Numbered from the stretch's first letter, positions 49,765-62,607 are shown. The stretch is 64,000 nucleotides of DNA from Irpex lacteus (GCA_001986395.2 MQVO02000036.1:1-64000); one strand, 5' to 3'. Notes: generated by a model not told the origin, from the sequence alone. Numbers and translations are program-made.

Positions 49765-52541
49765 GGCTGGCTGTTGCCAAAGCTACTGTAGGAAATAGAC
49801 TAGAATGACTGAGTAAAAATACCCGCTGCCACTCCCTAGCCTATATACCCTGCAATGACTCAAAACAAAGCTCTCAGATCGCGAGCGTATCATCACTCTA
49901 CATTTCCCAACTTTTCTGAAACCGACAAAAACAACAGCTGGTGACTACGGCTCTCGTGGACCGCTGTAGCTGCGTCATTGGGGGTCCAATGAGGGACAAC
50001 GCACGGAAGATGGTTAAATCCTTGATAGCGACGACCCGGATGAACCTGTCCCGAGGCGGTGGGCATCAATAATCGAGGTTGCTGATAATGAGCATTGTAC
50101 GAACATTTACATCGCCCGTAACGTGAAGGTCAAAGGTCGGGGCAAGCGAGGGGGGTCCCTGCACCCCGGGACAGCCTTGTGATGGGACGCAGAGATGCAA
50201 GCGAGTTTGTGTGATGAACCGCCGGATTGTGGCCTTCAACAGCTTGTGAGAGCCAGAGATGCGCTTCGCTGAGTCATGCACAGGCATCACTCGCTGCGAG
50301 ATGACGGTCATTTTGAGTCGACGACACTGCTTGGCGGACTCGAGGCACTTACCGATGTTTTATCCCCGGGGTTTCCTTTTCCGTCCACAGGTGTATTTGG
50401 GGCCTGGGCGTCTAACAATGGCATCCACCGCCATCAACGCCCGACCTGACAGTTTGCGGAAGGCAATCTGTGTTGGTGTGTTCTATACTGTGCAAAGTTG
50501 ACTGTACAGGTTACCCCTTTCAGGCTGTAAAGCAGGTGATCATGGATATGAAACGCATAAGTGCTATACTCACCTACACAGCCGATAACGCGAAGCAGCG
50601 CAGCGGCATCCAGACCAGCAAACCACGAATATTGGACTGGCCATCCAGCGCACCGCCTTGACATGCCGCTATTGGGAGAATGGACAGTCCCGATGGCAGT
50701 GAATTCTGTGCCTAATGCGTGTTGAGACTTCTGCGACAGAACAATCCCTGTGTCCTTACAACCCGGCCGCCGAGAAGCATGTCCCGGGGAAAGCAGCTTT
50801 AAACGTAATACTTCTTTCTTGTAGGGGCCATGATGCGCCTTGGTAGTAGCAAAATCGGATATCCGACGAGTATCTCTATAGGGGGAGTCTATGCAGCGCG
50901 CCGCTCAGTGTCATTTAGTAAAAATAACGATGGATTGGGTGCGACGGTCGTGTTACATTGCATGACACGCGACGTTTCGCGATATCAACACGTAGGGCGA
51001 AGCTTTCGGAGCGTAGAGTTTGTCCAATGTTGTGTTCGTGAAGTATGCCCGAGCAGCTACGTTTCAATACTGTGGGTTAATGATAATGCTTTCATTGGGA
51101 GCATCGATTACTGTAAACATTGTATGTGGCTCTCTTGTCGACAGCCATCTTCGCCATTCGATAAACCCTGAAGATAAGCTTATGACATCGAGAAGCCAGG
51201 GAGCAAAGCGGGCGCACCAAAAGAGATCGGGTTCCTTGCTCGTCATACCGGGGTTAATGCTGTAGATTGAGGAGAGCAGATATCTCGGAGTGTGCGTTGT
51301 CGACTTGTAGCAAATTCCGTGACACGATACAATACCCGTCGCCCGCCCAACGCGGGACCGCTGCATGAAGTCGGACCCGTTGGGCCCGTTGGACGCGGAA
51401 TACGTATATTCGGGTATCTGCATTGTTAGTTCGATTTTTGTCATAGGCGGCATAAACATTCTGATAGGCTTACAACTGCGTGGATTGAAGTCTAGTAAAG
51501 TTGCACAGTGATGGACACGTTGACCGAGGACCCTTTGATCATGAGTAGTCGCATATGTGGAAACCAAATATACTGATAAGAAGAGTCATAAAAAGAGTCA
51601 CAGATAATGCATGAGAGCGCGTCGAGGAAGTGACGATGAAATACTGCGTCGCAGAAGTTCAACGCCGACGTTTGAGAGATTCTGTCAAGGGCGATTGCAG
51701 CTGCTAGTTGCGCACAATTGCGATGATATTGCTGCCGGCCTGAACAGTCAGTAAATATTGTATCAAGTACAAGATGCCACTCACCGACTTTTCTTCAATC
51801 TACACCCGTGGCACCGTAAGAAGTGGACTCGTTAGCAGTGTTCGTGTACGTGCCGCCATCGGCTTTGGGACCGACCGTGTATTACAGGCTACAGGGGGCG
51901 CCTGACTTTATCCCGACCATGTCACAGTCAGCCGGATGGCTCATTCTATGACTCCCGCAGCCTTCCGGGCTAATGACGACGGAAACTGAGAGCGACAACG
52001 ATAGCCTATAGGCCACACGGTAATACGAATTGGCTAGCCTTCAGATCGCCATGACCGGTAGTCTCACATAATGTGCCCTAAAAACGAACGTGATCAGTTA
52101 GTCTGCGACCGTTACATATGCTGCGAGCTTACTATTTACTGGAGTGTGCCAATGGGCAAACTTGAAAGTAGAATATGTCTCACGTCTCTCATGTGTGCGC
52201 GACGAGCGGGCGAATTTATAGCTGAAAGGGGGATGGTGGACGGTTGAACTTGGGAAATCGCCCAGGAACCGCGCGGGTCATGCCAACGTCCTTCGCCGCT
52301 GTTACACGCTGACCTGGTCACTTCGGTCCCAGCACCGGGCAGCCATTATTAATTTTCCAGAGCGGTCATGACGCGGAGAGAGGTGGTGAAGGTGCGACTG
52401 TAGGGCTCAAAGTCCAGCCAGAGTAGGCTCCGGTCCGTGGTGGGAGTCGGGGTCCGCCGGTGTAATCAGAGATCATCTCTGCTCTTATAAGCCCTCCTCC
52501 TGAGCCCGACATATCCTTCATCCACGACCATCACAACCACC
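49765..52541. other. Largest intergenic gap, with coding-like scraps
   Basis: A 2.8-kb interval without a buildable gene. On the minus strand a TATA-like TATAAATT (about 52212-52219) and an ATG at 52190 precede scattered coding-like pieces: GTLCETTGHGDLKASQF near 52077-52027, CGSHRMSHPADCDMVG near 51957-51910, and ADGGTYTNTANESTSYG near 51862-51812. They lie in different frames with stops between, so a dead small secreted-protein gene is possible. A 167-codon minus frame at 51064-51567 has no protein character. Confidence 0.4.
52485..52491 (+). promoter_or_regulatory. TAL1: TATA-like box and CT-rich leader of transaldolase
   Basis: TTATAAG lies 57 bases before the ATG at 52542 and is followed by a CT/CA-rich stretch, typical of strongly expressed basidiomycete housekeeping genes. 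Confidence 0.5.
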
Positions 52542-53747
52542 ATGACCACCGCTCTCGACGCTCTCAAACAAACCGGCACCGTCGTCGTCTCTGACTCTGG
52601 CGACTTCGAGTGTAAGTACATCAGCGACAGCCATCGCATCTAATCTGACAGAGATCATCATCCACAGCCATCGACGCCTACAAGCCTCAAGATGCTACCA
52701 CCAACCCCTCACTCATCCTCCAGGCTGCTGGCAAGCCCGCCTACCAACGCTTGATCAACACCGCTGTTGAGTACGGCAAGAAGAAGGGCGGCAGCCTCGA
52801 CCAGCAGGTTGAGGCCGCTACTGACCGTCTGGTGCGCTAAATCCTCATAACGCGCGACTCCCGAATACTTACGATGTTTGACGTCACAGCTCGTCGAATT
52901 CGGCAAGGAGATTCTTGCTATCATCCCCGGCCGTGTTTCCACGGAAGTCGACGCCCGCCTGTCCTTCGACAAGGAGGGCACCAAGGCAAAGGCAAAGGAG
53001 CTCATTGCCCTCTACGACTCCGTTGGCATCAAGAAGGATCGTATCCTCATCAAGATCGCGTCAACATGGGAGGGTATCCAAGCTGCCCGCGAGCTTGAGC
53101 GCGACGAGGGTATCCACGTCAACCTCACCCTCCTCTTCAGCTTCGGCCAAGCTGTCGCCTCCGCTGAGGCCGGTGCTACCTTGATCTCTCCTTTCGTCGG
53201 TCGTGTAACTATACCTTCAACCAACGCGCTTGGATCTTTTTCTAATGCTGGGCTGTAGATTCTCGACTGGTACAAGAAGAACAAGCCCGGACCCGACTAC
53301 GCCGATGAGAAGGATCCCGGTGTCCAGTCTGTCCAGAAGATCTTCAACTACTACAAGCAACACGGCTACAAGACCATCGTCATGGGTGCTTCTTTCCGTA
53401 ACGTAAGTACCCATTTTGCGCGTAGATGTACCTCACTCACCGTTATGTCAAACATAGACCGGCGAGATCAAGGCCCTTGCTGGTGTTGACTTCTTGACTA
53501 TCTCCCCTCTCTCCTTGAGGAGCTCAAGAACGACTCCTCGCCCGTCCCCAAGAAGCTCGACGCTCAGGCTGCCGCCGCCAGCACTCAAAAGCTCGAGAAG
53601 GTCTCCTTCATTGACAACGAGCCCGAGTTCCGCTGGGCTCTCCTGCAGGACCAGATGGCCTTTGACAAGCTTCACGAGGGTATCAAGAAGTTCGCCGAGG
53701 ACGGTGAGACCCTCAAGAAGCTTCTCCGTGAGAAGCTTTCTGCATAG
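52542..53747 (+). CDS. TAL1: Transaldolase, with one apparent frameshift
   Basis: Exons 52542-52611, 52668-52831, 52890-53204, 53259-53402 and 53458-53747. The product, about 323 aa if intact, is a class I TIM-barrel enzyme of the pentose phosphate pathway. Family blocks are [13 protein letters not shown] near residue 35, the Schiff-base lysine Lys133 in [36 protein letters not shown], and [11 protein letters not shown]. After DFLTISP (about 53509) the frame breaks: the next residues, starting with the expected LLEELKND, are read in the following frame, so one base is missing in a CCCCTCTCTCC tract. The remainder is perfectly conserved up to TAG at 53745-53747. A near-essential gene with one lesion in a low-complexity tract suggests a consensus error rather than a dead gene. 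Confidence 0.9.
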
Positions 53748-54065
53748 ACGATTCGGCCCTCCGGCTCCATAGATAAACAGTTAACATGTATAACACTGGG
53801 AAAGAGAAACAGGCAATATATCATGTAGAGTACATTCGGTGAACATAGACCCTATTTTCTCGTACCTGCGTACCGTTTGTGAGGAGTGAAGCCAGTAACT
53901 TGAGATGGCCAGCGAGTGCTGCCGGAGCGGCTCCCGCTGCGTCAGGTCGGAGACTGAATGATTGAGTGGCGGAGTCTAACTATATTTGATGGGATCTCGA
54001 AGTGAATCTCACCTTTGCAAAATTCACGACCGACCTGGTCATAGACACTCGCTAACTAATCCGTC
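53748..54065. other. Intergenic spacer
   Basis: Short region between the transaldolase stop and the eIF3L start; no feature recognised. Confidence 0.5.
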
Positions 54066-56508
54066 ATGGCTCAACAACGAAAAGCCCTCTGGGAGGCCGA
54101 CCTGGATGAAGACTTCCATGATGTCGACTTGAACCTTGCGATTGGAACTTATGGACAAAGTGGGCTTTACGACGATGGTACGTCCAGTCTTAGCCTCGCG
54201 GGAATCCTTGATCTCTGCGAGACGGAGGAGTGATAATTGAAGGTTTTGTTCTTTCTGCGTAGCTGCTCAGCCACGGATTGACGAGGCGACACTTATTGCG
54301 GTGCAGCAGCAGGTAGCGCAGCAGGCTGCTTTGGCTGCTATACCCGATCCTGTGAAGAGGGTAAGTAGCAACACTCTTTACAGATTATAAAGTGGTCAAT
54401 CTCTTGCTCTATAGTTCATCGTGCACTTCCATCAAGCCGTACTGGACAACAACCTCGCGGAGATCACGGTTGCATATGAGAGTGGGTGGAATCGCCTGAC
54501 GGACAAGTTCTATGCGAAGACGGAGTGGCCGGAGGCTGAGACTATCGCGCCGCTTGTGAACGATGGTACGTTTGTATCATCCACGTTATCGACGTTCCAG
54601 AACTGACGGGAGAGTGCTTTGTGTTGTGCATAGACCAGATATTCTTGATCCTGTATAGGGAGCTGTACTATCGTCATGTTTACTCGAGACTCCAGCCCGA
54701 CATCGACGATCGCTTCCATTCGTACGAAAACAGCTGCGAGTTGTTCAATTACCTTTTGAGTGCGTTTCCCCACCCATACCCCCATTGCCATCGTACTTAT
54801 CAAAGTTATTCCTTGATTCAATAGACTCTGACGGACCTGTACCCTTGGAACTCCCTGAGCAATGGCTATGGGATATCATCGACGAGTTCATCTACCAGTT
54901 CCAGTCTTTCTGTGTTTGGCGCTCGAAGGTCAAGTCGAAGACAGATGAGGAGTTGATGCTGTTGGTGGACGGTAGCCAAGTACGTTGTGTATCTCGTGTT
55001 TTGGACCATGCAATTAATCCGTTGGTTTTTGTAGGTCTGGAGTTCGTACAGTGTGCTGAACGTTCTGTACTCGCTTATCCAAAAGTCGCGGATTAACGAG
55101 CATATCGCCGCTCTGCAACAAGGAAAGAGCAAAGAGGAGATCAAGTATGTTCTTTATTCTGCGCGGCCTAGCCCAAGTGATATATACTGAACGCACGGTT
55201 TAGTGAGATCGTCGGAGAATATGGCTCTCGTCCGCTCTATCGCATGCTCGGATACTTCAGTCTTATCGGTCTTCTGCGGGTTCACAGTCTTCTCGGCGAT
55301 TTCACACTGGCCTTGAAGGTCATGGAGAGTGTCGAGCTGAACCAGAAGGTACGTGGCAAGGTTCCTGTTTTTATACCTTACGCATCGTCGCTAATTATAC
55401 TTGACGTAGTCCCCCTTCACTCGAGTGACTGCCTGCCATGTGACAACGTACTACTACGTCGGCTTCTGCTACATCATGCTGCAGCGTTACCCCGATGCTA
55501 TCCGCGCGTTCGTCTCCATCCTGAACTTCATTCTCAGGATGAGACAATACCACACGAGAAGCTACCAGTACGATCAGGTACGTTATGTGCTGTCGCGCGA
55601 AGATGAACGCAGATACTAATGGCTGTGTTCAGATTAACAAAACTGCTGACAGGATGTACGCTTTATTCGCCATTTGTAACGCTCTCTCGCCGAGTCGGGT
55701 AGATGACAACATTCTCAATGTTGTCAAGGAGCGATATGGCGAGCAGCTCTCCAAGATGTCAAGAGGGCAAGTGAAGTCCTTGTATCGACCTCAGCCATTT
55801 AACTGACCCGTGATATCAGCGAGGAAGGTTTGCCCGCATTCGAAGAACTGTTCCTTTACGCCTGCCCCAAATTCATCACCGCCAACCCACCACCCTACGA
55901 AGACACCGACCTGCTCCAAACGTACATCGAAGATCCTCCCCTTGAGCCTGCCCAACGACACCTTGGACTGTTCCTCAACGACGTCCGCGCAAAGCTGCCT
56001 GTGCCCACTCTTCGTTCCTTCCTCAAGCTCTACACCTCGCTCGATGCCAGCAAGCTTGCCAACTTCCTTGACGCTGATGAGGAGGAGATGGTTCAGCAGT
56101 TGATGGTCATGAAGACGGCAAGCAGGAGTATCAGCAGGGTGGAGAACGAGAAAGGTTTGCTCGGTGGTCAGACGATCTCCACAAGCGATCTAGACTTCGT
56201 GATCGACGTGGTATGTCACTCTTTCTACCATTTTCCCATAAACTTAAGTGATTAATTCTTCCTCGTAGAACATGGTCAACATCGCCGAGTCGACGGTGGG
56301 CAGACGGTATGCTGGGTGGTTCATCAGGAACACCGAGCACGCTCAGCGTGTCCTTGACACGCTCCGTAACGCGCCTTTGCCCAGCCCTGGCCCTAAGCCT
56401 GCAGCTGCGCCAGCACCCTCTGCGCAGACAAAAGACGCAACTACTACCAGCAACCCGCCCCGGACGGGTGGTCAGAGAGTTGCTTGGGGAGGAGTGAAGG
56501 TTGCGTAA
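54066..56508 (+). CDS. EIF3L: Translation initiation factor eIF3 subunit L
   Basis: Eleven exons (54066-54177, 54263-54360, 54415-54565, 54634-54759, 54825-54979, 55035-55144, 55204-55348, 55410-55577, 55633-55766, 55820-56210, 56269-56508) give 609 aa, the family length. Diagnostic blocks are [64 protein letters not shown] and the C-terminal PCI-type region with [20 protein letters not shown]. eIF3L is a non-core subunit of the eIF3 complex that binds the 40S subunit. It is kept in filamentous fungi but lost in budding yeast. The ninth intron (55767-55819) starts with GCAAGT rather than GT, a GC-AG intron, and is needed to keep frame. A Pro/Ala-rich tail ends the protein. Confidence 0.94.
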
Positions 56509-57617
56509 AAGTGTATGGATAGTGATTGTAGTTACATTGTTGTGCGATGTGCTGTGTGTATTGTAGGCTTTATTTTCTGGTTGTGCGATGTGCGACGAGG
56601 TGCGAAACATCGCTGTGGGCTCCTCGGAAGGAGGTGGGCGAGCAACTTGCGATCCGGAGGAATGTCGGATGATGCATGTGATGAACGTGACCCTCATGCG
56701 TGACGTGTTTTGATCGCGAGCATAAACTTTAAAGTGCCTTGGCAATTGAGGAACCTTGTCAGGTCGCAACCACCAGTCTATGTTTGTATGCTCTACTTTC
56801 CATAAACCTACCACTTATGCGTACTATATACCTCGCGGACATCTTCGTTAATTCACTGTGAGTGCGTTCGCTACTCCGACCGACGCTATGGTGATTCAAA
56901 CACAAAACTTCTAGCTTATGATATGATCTCGACGACCAGATCCGCCGGTATCTTGCATGAGAGAACCTGTCTGTTTGTGGAGATGTCTAAGGTACGAGTG
57001 AAAGAAGGCGAAAGGCAGCATTGTTCACAATGTGTGCCCCATTTCCGGTCGCTTTGTGTTCACATGCGTTCTCGCTATCAAGGGACGGCAGACATGTAAG
57101 GTTTGTTTTCGAATTCTGGGCATTGTGTGCCGCGCTGTCCCCACTTCGTCATGACCATCTCGCATCCTATTGCAGTGCCTTATAGCCCCGTCCGGGGTAC
57201 TGATCGAACCTGATTATCTTCAGACTTCCAGCCTTCGGTACCAGCGGCTGATTCTTCCTACACCGATCGCCTCAGTACTCAGTCTTGCGGACTCGAATGG
57301 TCTTTGGTTGTTCCAGCTTTTGCGACGTCACGCCGTGTCGAAGACAAACATTTAACCAGATTCTCGACTACCAATGGTAGTCTTAATAAAGTGCGGGGCA
57401 ACGGCAACCAGTCTTGGGAAGCCGAGGACGGATATCGACATCCATGAAGCTCGGCGAAACTTCGGGTGGCTCGGACCTGAGATGGATTCACCTGCCTCTA
57501 CTCACCTCACTAGGCTCGACGTACTACCATTGCCTATATAAGTAGCGCACACGAGGGTGCATATCTCTTTTTCTCTCTCTTCAGACGGTCATTTTCGCTC
57601 ACGCAGTCCCAGCAGAA
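56509..57617. other. Intergenic, promoter of the beta-glucosidase gene
   Basis: 1.1 kb with no gene recognised. A pyrimidine-rich leader (57565-57590) precedes the beta-glucosidase ATG. Confidence 0.5.
57535..57541 (+). promoter_or_regulatory. TATA-like box of the beta-glucosidase gene
   Basis: TATATAA 83 bases upstream of the ATG at 57618. Confidence 0.5.
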
Positions 57618-60600
57618 ATGGCCCCTTCTGATTTCAAGAATGCGAACATCGACGAGGTTGTCGAGCAGCTTACCACAGATGAAGCCATTCTCCTCACCGC
57701 TGGTGTAGGATTCTGGCATACCCACGGCGTACCCCGTCTCAATGTTCCCGCTATCAAGGTCAGCGATGGTCCAAACGGTATGCTCATCGTATTTTTTGTC
57801 CTTTGCCGATGTCTGATATGATCCTTTCAGGTGTGCGAGGAAACCATTTCTTCATGGGTACACCCGCCAAGTGTCTTCCCTCTGCCACAGCCCTCGGCGC
57901 CACCTTCGACCCCGAACTTATCGAGATCGTCGGACGCAAACTCCTCGCCGAGGAGTGCAAAATTAAAGCTGCCTCTATCCTCCTTGCGCCCACCTGCAAC
58001 ATCCAACGCAATCCCTTGGGCGGCCGCTCCTTCGAGTCCTTCTCTGAGGACCCTTACCTCTCCGGTATCATCGCAGCCGCCTACGTCAACGGCGTGCAGG
58101 CCGGAGGTATTGCCACTGCCATCAAGCATTTCGTTGGTAACGACAAGGAGAACGACCGCATGGGATACGACTCGATTATATCTCCGCGTGCGCTGCGAGA
58201 GATTTACCTGATGCCTTTCATGCTCGCACAAAAGTTCGCCCAGCCATGGAGCTTCATGACTTCCTACAACCGGGTGAATGGCACGCATGTGTCCGAAAAC
58301 CCTTTCATTATTCAGGATATCTTGAGGAGAGAGTGGGGTAGCGATGCTGCCGTCATGAGTGACTGGTTCGGTGTCTACTCAATAGACCATGCTATCAATG
58401 CTGGTCTCGATCTTGAGATGCCGGGTACGAACAAGTGGAGGACGCTGAATCTCGTGAACAGATCGTAAGTGACTTTTAACACAGGAGAATACTATTCTGA
58501 CGTATTTTGCTTCAGAATCGAAAGCAGAAAGATTACTGTTCGCACTGTGAAGGAGCGTGCTCGTAAAGTGCTCGAGCTTACTCAGAAGTGCGCTGCAGCT
58601 GCACCAGAGGTATGCATGCGTGGTATTAATTTCGGCGCGCGTGCTCATGCTATCTATAGGTTCTTGACGGTGATCTGCAGGAGTACACCCGAGAATCCGA
58701 AGAGGATGCCGCTCTCATGAGGCGCGTCGCATCGTCGGCTATCGTTCTCTTGAAGAACGAGGGTAACTTGCTTCCTATCAAGCCTAAGGTATGTACCGTT
58801 GGCTATAGCTCCTCCAAACTTGGACTCACTAGATTTGATGGGTGGACAGGAACAAGGTGTAAAGAAGGTGGCTATCGTCGGTGGCAACGCGAAGGCCACT
58901 GTCCTTAGTGGAGGAGGCTCAGCGAGTCTCAAACCCAGCTACTTCGTCAGCCCATATGAGGGTATCGTCAAGGCCCTTCATGAGAGCGACCCCAACGTCG
59001 AGATCACGTACTCTGAGGGTGCCAGAGGTAAATTTCCCATTGAATATTGTCATCAGGAACTGTGAGTTGATGGACTGTGCTTGTAGCCTTCAAAACGCTT
59101 CCAACGCTCGAATACGACCTTTTCACCGAGGATGGACGGCGGGGATGGATCGGGGAGTGGTTCGCTCACGAGAATGATGACAGTATGGTACCTGTTGAGA
59201 AGCCTGTCAAGGTCCAATTCATAGACGAGACACGCTTATTCATCAGGTACGTCCGTTTAAAGAGTCTTCTAACCCCTGAGTATTCGCCATTTTTGTCCGG
59301 ACGCTGATCCTATTTACCTACACCTACAGTACATCGTACCCGGAGAATATTACCAAGAAGTGGTCTCTTAGACTCAAGGGTAATTTGAAGCCCAGGGAGA
59401 AGGACACTCTCTTCGAGTTTAGCTTGCAATCCGCAGGTCGTGCCAAGGTACGTATCATACCTTTTCATAACGCCGTTACTACGGTTGAACTCATAACCCT
59501 CTCTGACAGCTCTTCGTCGATGATCAACTTGTCGTTGACAACTGGACGAAGCAAATTCGTGGCGAGAGCTTCTTCGCCAGCGGCTCAAAAGAAGAAAAGG
59601 GCCAGTTCCAACTCAAGGCCGGCGTCGCTCACCGAATTTTCGTCGACTACTGCAATGTTCGCGCTCCGGCTGACGAAGATCCCGTCGAAGCTATCATGGA
59701 TGCAAACCCTGGAGTTCGTCTCGGTGGTGCCGAGGTGCAGGACGCAGATACTCTTCTGGAGGCTGCAGTTCAGCTGGCAAAGGAAGCGGACGCTGTCATT
59801 GCTGTCGTCGGCCTCAATGCAGACTGGGAGACGGAGGGTTACGACCGTGAAACGCTTGCTCTTCCAGGAAGAACCGACGAACTCATCAGCAAGATCGTCG
59901 CCGCCAACCCGAAGACCGTTGTCGTGACCCAGAGTGGCTCGAGTATCACGCTCCCATGGGCCGACGAAGTACCAGCAGTCGTGCACAGCTGGTACTTGGG
60001 CAATGCCACAGGCGAGGCCATCGGTGACGTGCTGACGGGCAAGGTTAACCCAAGTGGTAAGCTGAGCTTGACTTTCCCCAAGAGGCTGGAGGACGTGCCG
60101 AGCCATGGTCACTTCCATCATGAACACGGCGAGGTCAGATATGCCGAGGATCTGTTCGTCGTAAGTACTTTTTCTCCGTGCTTATATTATCATAAGTGCT
60201 GACAAGAGGGTCCAGGGATACAAACATTACCACCACAGAAAGATCGACCCTACCTTCCACTTCGGTGCAGGCCTTTCTTACACCACCTTCGCCTACTCAG
60301 ACCTTTCCCTCTCTGAGCCCACCTATGCTAATGGGGACGTTTCCGTAACTGCTACCCTCAAACTCACGAACACTGGCACAGTCGCTGGCTCCGAGACCGT
60401 CCAACTTTACGTCACGCTTCCCACCACCTCTGAGCTCACTCATCCGCCACTTCAGCTGAAGGCATTCGCAAAGGTCAAAGATATTGCTCCGGGGAAGACT
60501 GAGACGGTTACTCTGAAACTCGACAAGTACGCCGTGTCTTATTGGGAGGAGAGGATTAAGAGGTGGGTGGTAGAGAAGGGCGAGTACAGGGTGCGTGTGG

Positions 60601-60680
60601 GACCGAGCAGTGCTCCTCAGGATTTGGTGTTGGAGAAAGCCCTGGTGCTCAAGAAAGGGTTTGAATGGAATGGTTTGTAA
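57618..60680 (+). CDS. GH3 beta-glucosidase with PA14 domain, intracellular
   Basis: Nine exons (57618-57777, 57831-58464, 58516-58609, 58660-58788, 58850-59027, 59087-59246, 59330-59447, 59510-60160, 60216-60680) give 862 aa. It cleaves terminal beta-D-glucose from cellobiose and other beta-glucosides. Domains in order: GH3 N-terminal TIM barrel (about 1-300) with KHFVGNDKEN and the nucleophile Asp231 in VMSDWFGVYS; GH3 C-terminal domain first part; a PA14 insertion (about 385-540; PTLEYDLFTEDGRRGW, LFVDDQLVVDNW); the rest of the C-terminal domain with the QSGSSITLPWADE region; and a fibronectin-III-like domain (GYKHYH, HFGAGLSYTTFAYS). No signal peptide, so it is cytosolic like the PA14-bearing fungal GH3 group. 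All eight introns keep phase. A TATA-like box lies upstream. Confidence 0.95.
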
Positions 60681-60907
60681 TGGTTCTAGGAATGAACCCC
60701 GGCAGCACTGTATTGTATACTTAGGAAATTAAGAGAATCAATTGTACTTTTATTGTCATCATATTGACTGCTCTGTTAGCTCATTATTTCTCCCAGTTTC
60801 TTTGTGAATATAATAAGAACACAGTGCGCCCTACTTTGCCTCTCGGCTGGGCGTCGTAACGACAAGACCTTCCCTTTCGGGGTATTCGGGTATCTCGGTC
60901 TACCCTG

Positions 60908-61296
60908 ATGCTTCGAAGCGCTGGAACCAACGTCCGCCGCTCTTCTTCGTCCACTGCAGTTCACCCCAACAATGATGTTGTCACCGTCAACTTTAGATTC
61001 ACGTCTCTGTTGATCATCCGCGACTACATATACCACAAGGGTGATACTATGCCAGTAAGGGAGCTCTTATGGTCATCATGTGCCCCGACACAAACCAAAT
61101 CTCGTCACTCGTGGCCATCAGACACGGGTAAGCCAAACGCAAACATCCGCACAAATGATTCTCATCTAACTTAACAGCTGGCGATGTGATGGTGGTCATC
61201 GATGTATCTACACAGCTGACGACCATTCAGTCTGTAACGCTTTCTTATGACAGGAACCGGAAGCTGGCTATCGTGGTCACCTTGACTACTGTCTAA
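60908..61296 (+). CDS. Hypothetical small protein, two exons
   Basis: Exon 60908-61127, a good 50-nt intron (GTAAGC to ACAG) and exon 61178-61296 give 112 aa. The N-terminus is Arg/Ser-rich (LRSAGTNVRRSSSSTAV), the middle has a short hydrophobic run (FTSLLIIRDYIYH), and the C-terminus reads MVVIDVSTQLTTIQSVTLS then ends TLTTV. I do not recognise it. Exon 2 looks coding because its frame is open and phase-matched, but the gene could be spurious. A minus-strand frame covers part of exon 1. Confidence 0.35.
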
Positions 61297-61679
61297 TGTA
61301 CCTCGTGTGGCCTATGGCTCTCACACACTACTGATTTCTACCTCATTTGATGTTACCGACTGATTTTATCCAGCTCTAGCGACTAATCTGCATGCGTCAG
61401 ATCAAGCACTGTTTGCATAACATGCCATGATTGGACCTGAAGGGATGTTATATATGCTGGTGGCGCGCTGATTCAGTTTTGTGTGTCTGGTACTCCCGGT
61501 TCTCGCTGGCCTCTCGTTCTCTTAGGGCTTTGGTCCCCTTTCGTTCTTTTCGGTGCGTATTCTGCCTTGCTACCACGGGAACCTTCAAGGGAGCTGACGA
61601 CTTACACCTCCAGGCGCGGCGCGTCTTCACTTCTTTCCTTCTACTATCTTTTTGTTTGCCACGAATTACACGCTTCAAG
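61297..61679. other. Intergenic, 5' flank of paralogue B
   Basis: Contains an AT-rich core near 61440 (TATATATGC) and a pyrimidine-rich leader; no gene seen. Confidence 0.4.
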
Positions 61680-62607
61680 ATGTCGAACCTTCCCATCCTA
61701 GTGAGAGCAATGCCATGGGTTCAGAGGATTTCCCTTAGTACGTTTCTCCTGTCATCGCTAGACTACAATACTTAACCAAACCATCGCCTCTCCTACTCCC
61801 TACTACATGAATTAGTTCTCCTTTCCGTCTTCTCTGCCATTGTAATCCGCTCGGAGATCAACTTTATATCCCTAAGAACAAACCCCAACGCCGTCTTGGT
61901 GTACTCGCCCACCGGTAGTCCAGATCCATTCTCACAATTTGGATTGGCTGTGGGGATCATCACTATCGTGACATTGCTGCCTCTGTGAGTGGCCGTGCTT
62001 GATCATAGTCTCTAGAAGACTAATACGCTATGATAGACGCATCACTGCACTCATAGCCCCTGGAGCGTTTATCTGCACTGTGTTCTTTGAGACACTGTGG
62101 TTTGGTGCGTGCTATACCATACTTATGCAGTCGACACACTGAATCTGAACGGTGAACTGGATATATGCACCAGGTGTTCTCCTATTTATGTGGCTAGCAG
62201 CAGGAATAGTATCCCTACTCGCCTGGCAGGAGCTAGCGGTCTTTTGCGCATTGAGGGCGCTTGACCCCGCCATTGGAGACGTTTGCCTGGATGTAAAACT
62301 TAGTGGTGGGTTCGGAATGGCAAACTTTGCGATTTGTAGGTATCACTCTCTTCACCACGCTCCGCGCCAGCGCTTACACGAGTTGCCCACAGTACTTTTA
62401 TACTACGGTGTTCTCGTCTCCCTAGCAGCTCTTGCTGCAGCTCGTGGTAGCTCCGTATGGTGGGAAGGCGCCTCGATAACTGATTTCGGTTACGGTCAAT
62501 CTAAGGACACTCGATGGGCCGGCAAGGAAGGGGTGCTCGATAGCCCAACGGAGTTCAAGAGCCTGGACGTTGACTTCGTAGTGAAGGGCGCGAAGGTACC
62601 TGTCTAA
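61680..62607 (+). CDS. Four-helix (MARVEL-like) membrane protein, paralogue B
   Basis: Exons 61680-61737, 61816-61984, 62037-62104, 62174-62335 and 62393-62607 give 223 aa. Four hydrophobic segments lie at about 19-31 (ILLSVFSAIVI), 60-76 (FGLAVGIITIVTLLPL), 79-115 (GVLLFMWLAAGIVSLLAW) and 140-163 (LLYYGVLVSLAALAAA). The soluble tail of 60 residues includes ITDFGYGQSKDTRW. Intron phases are 1, 2, 1, 1 and the third exon is 68 nt, both identical to paralogue A at 4584-5405. The tail also shares FGYG with that protein. Family function is unknown; such proteins are often small integral proteins of the plasma membrane or vesicles. The extra tail length separates it from A. Confidence 0.78.

Noticed and set aside
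51064..51567. 167-codon minus-strand frame
   Set aside because: No start context, splice support, domain or composition typical of a protein; treated as chance.
60776..61036. Minus-strand 86-codon frame downstream of the beta-glucosidase gene
   Set aside because: Arg-rich, without start context, and overlaps a better spliced plus-strand model.
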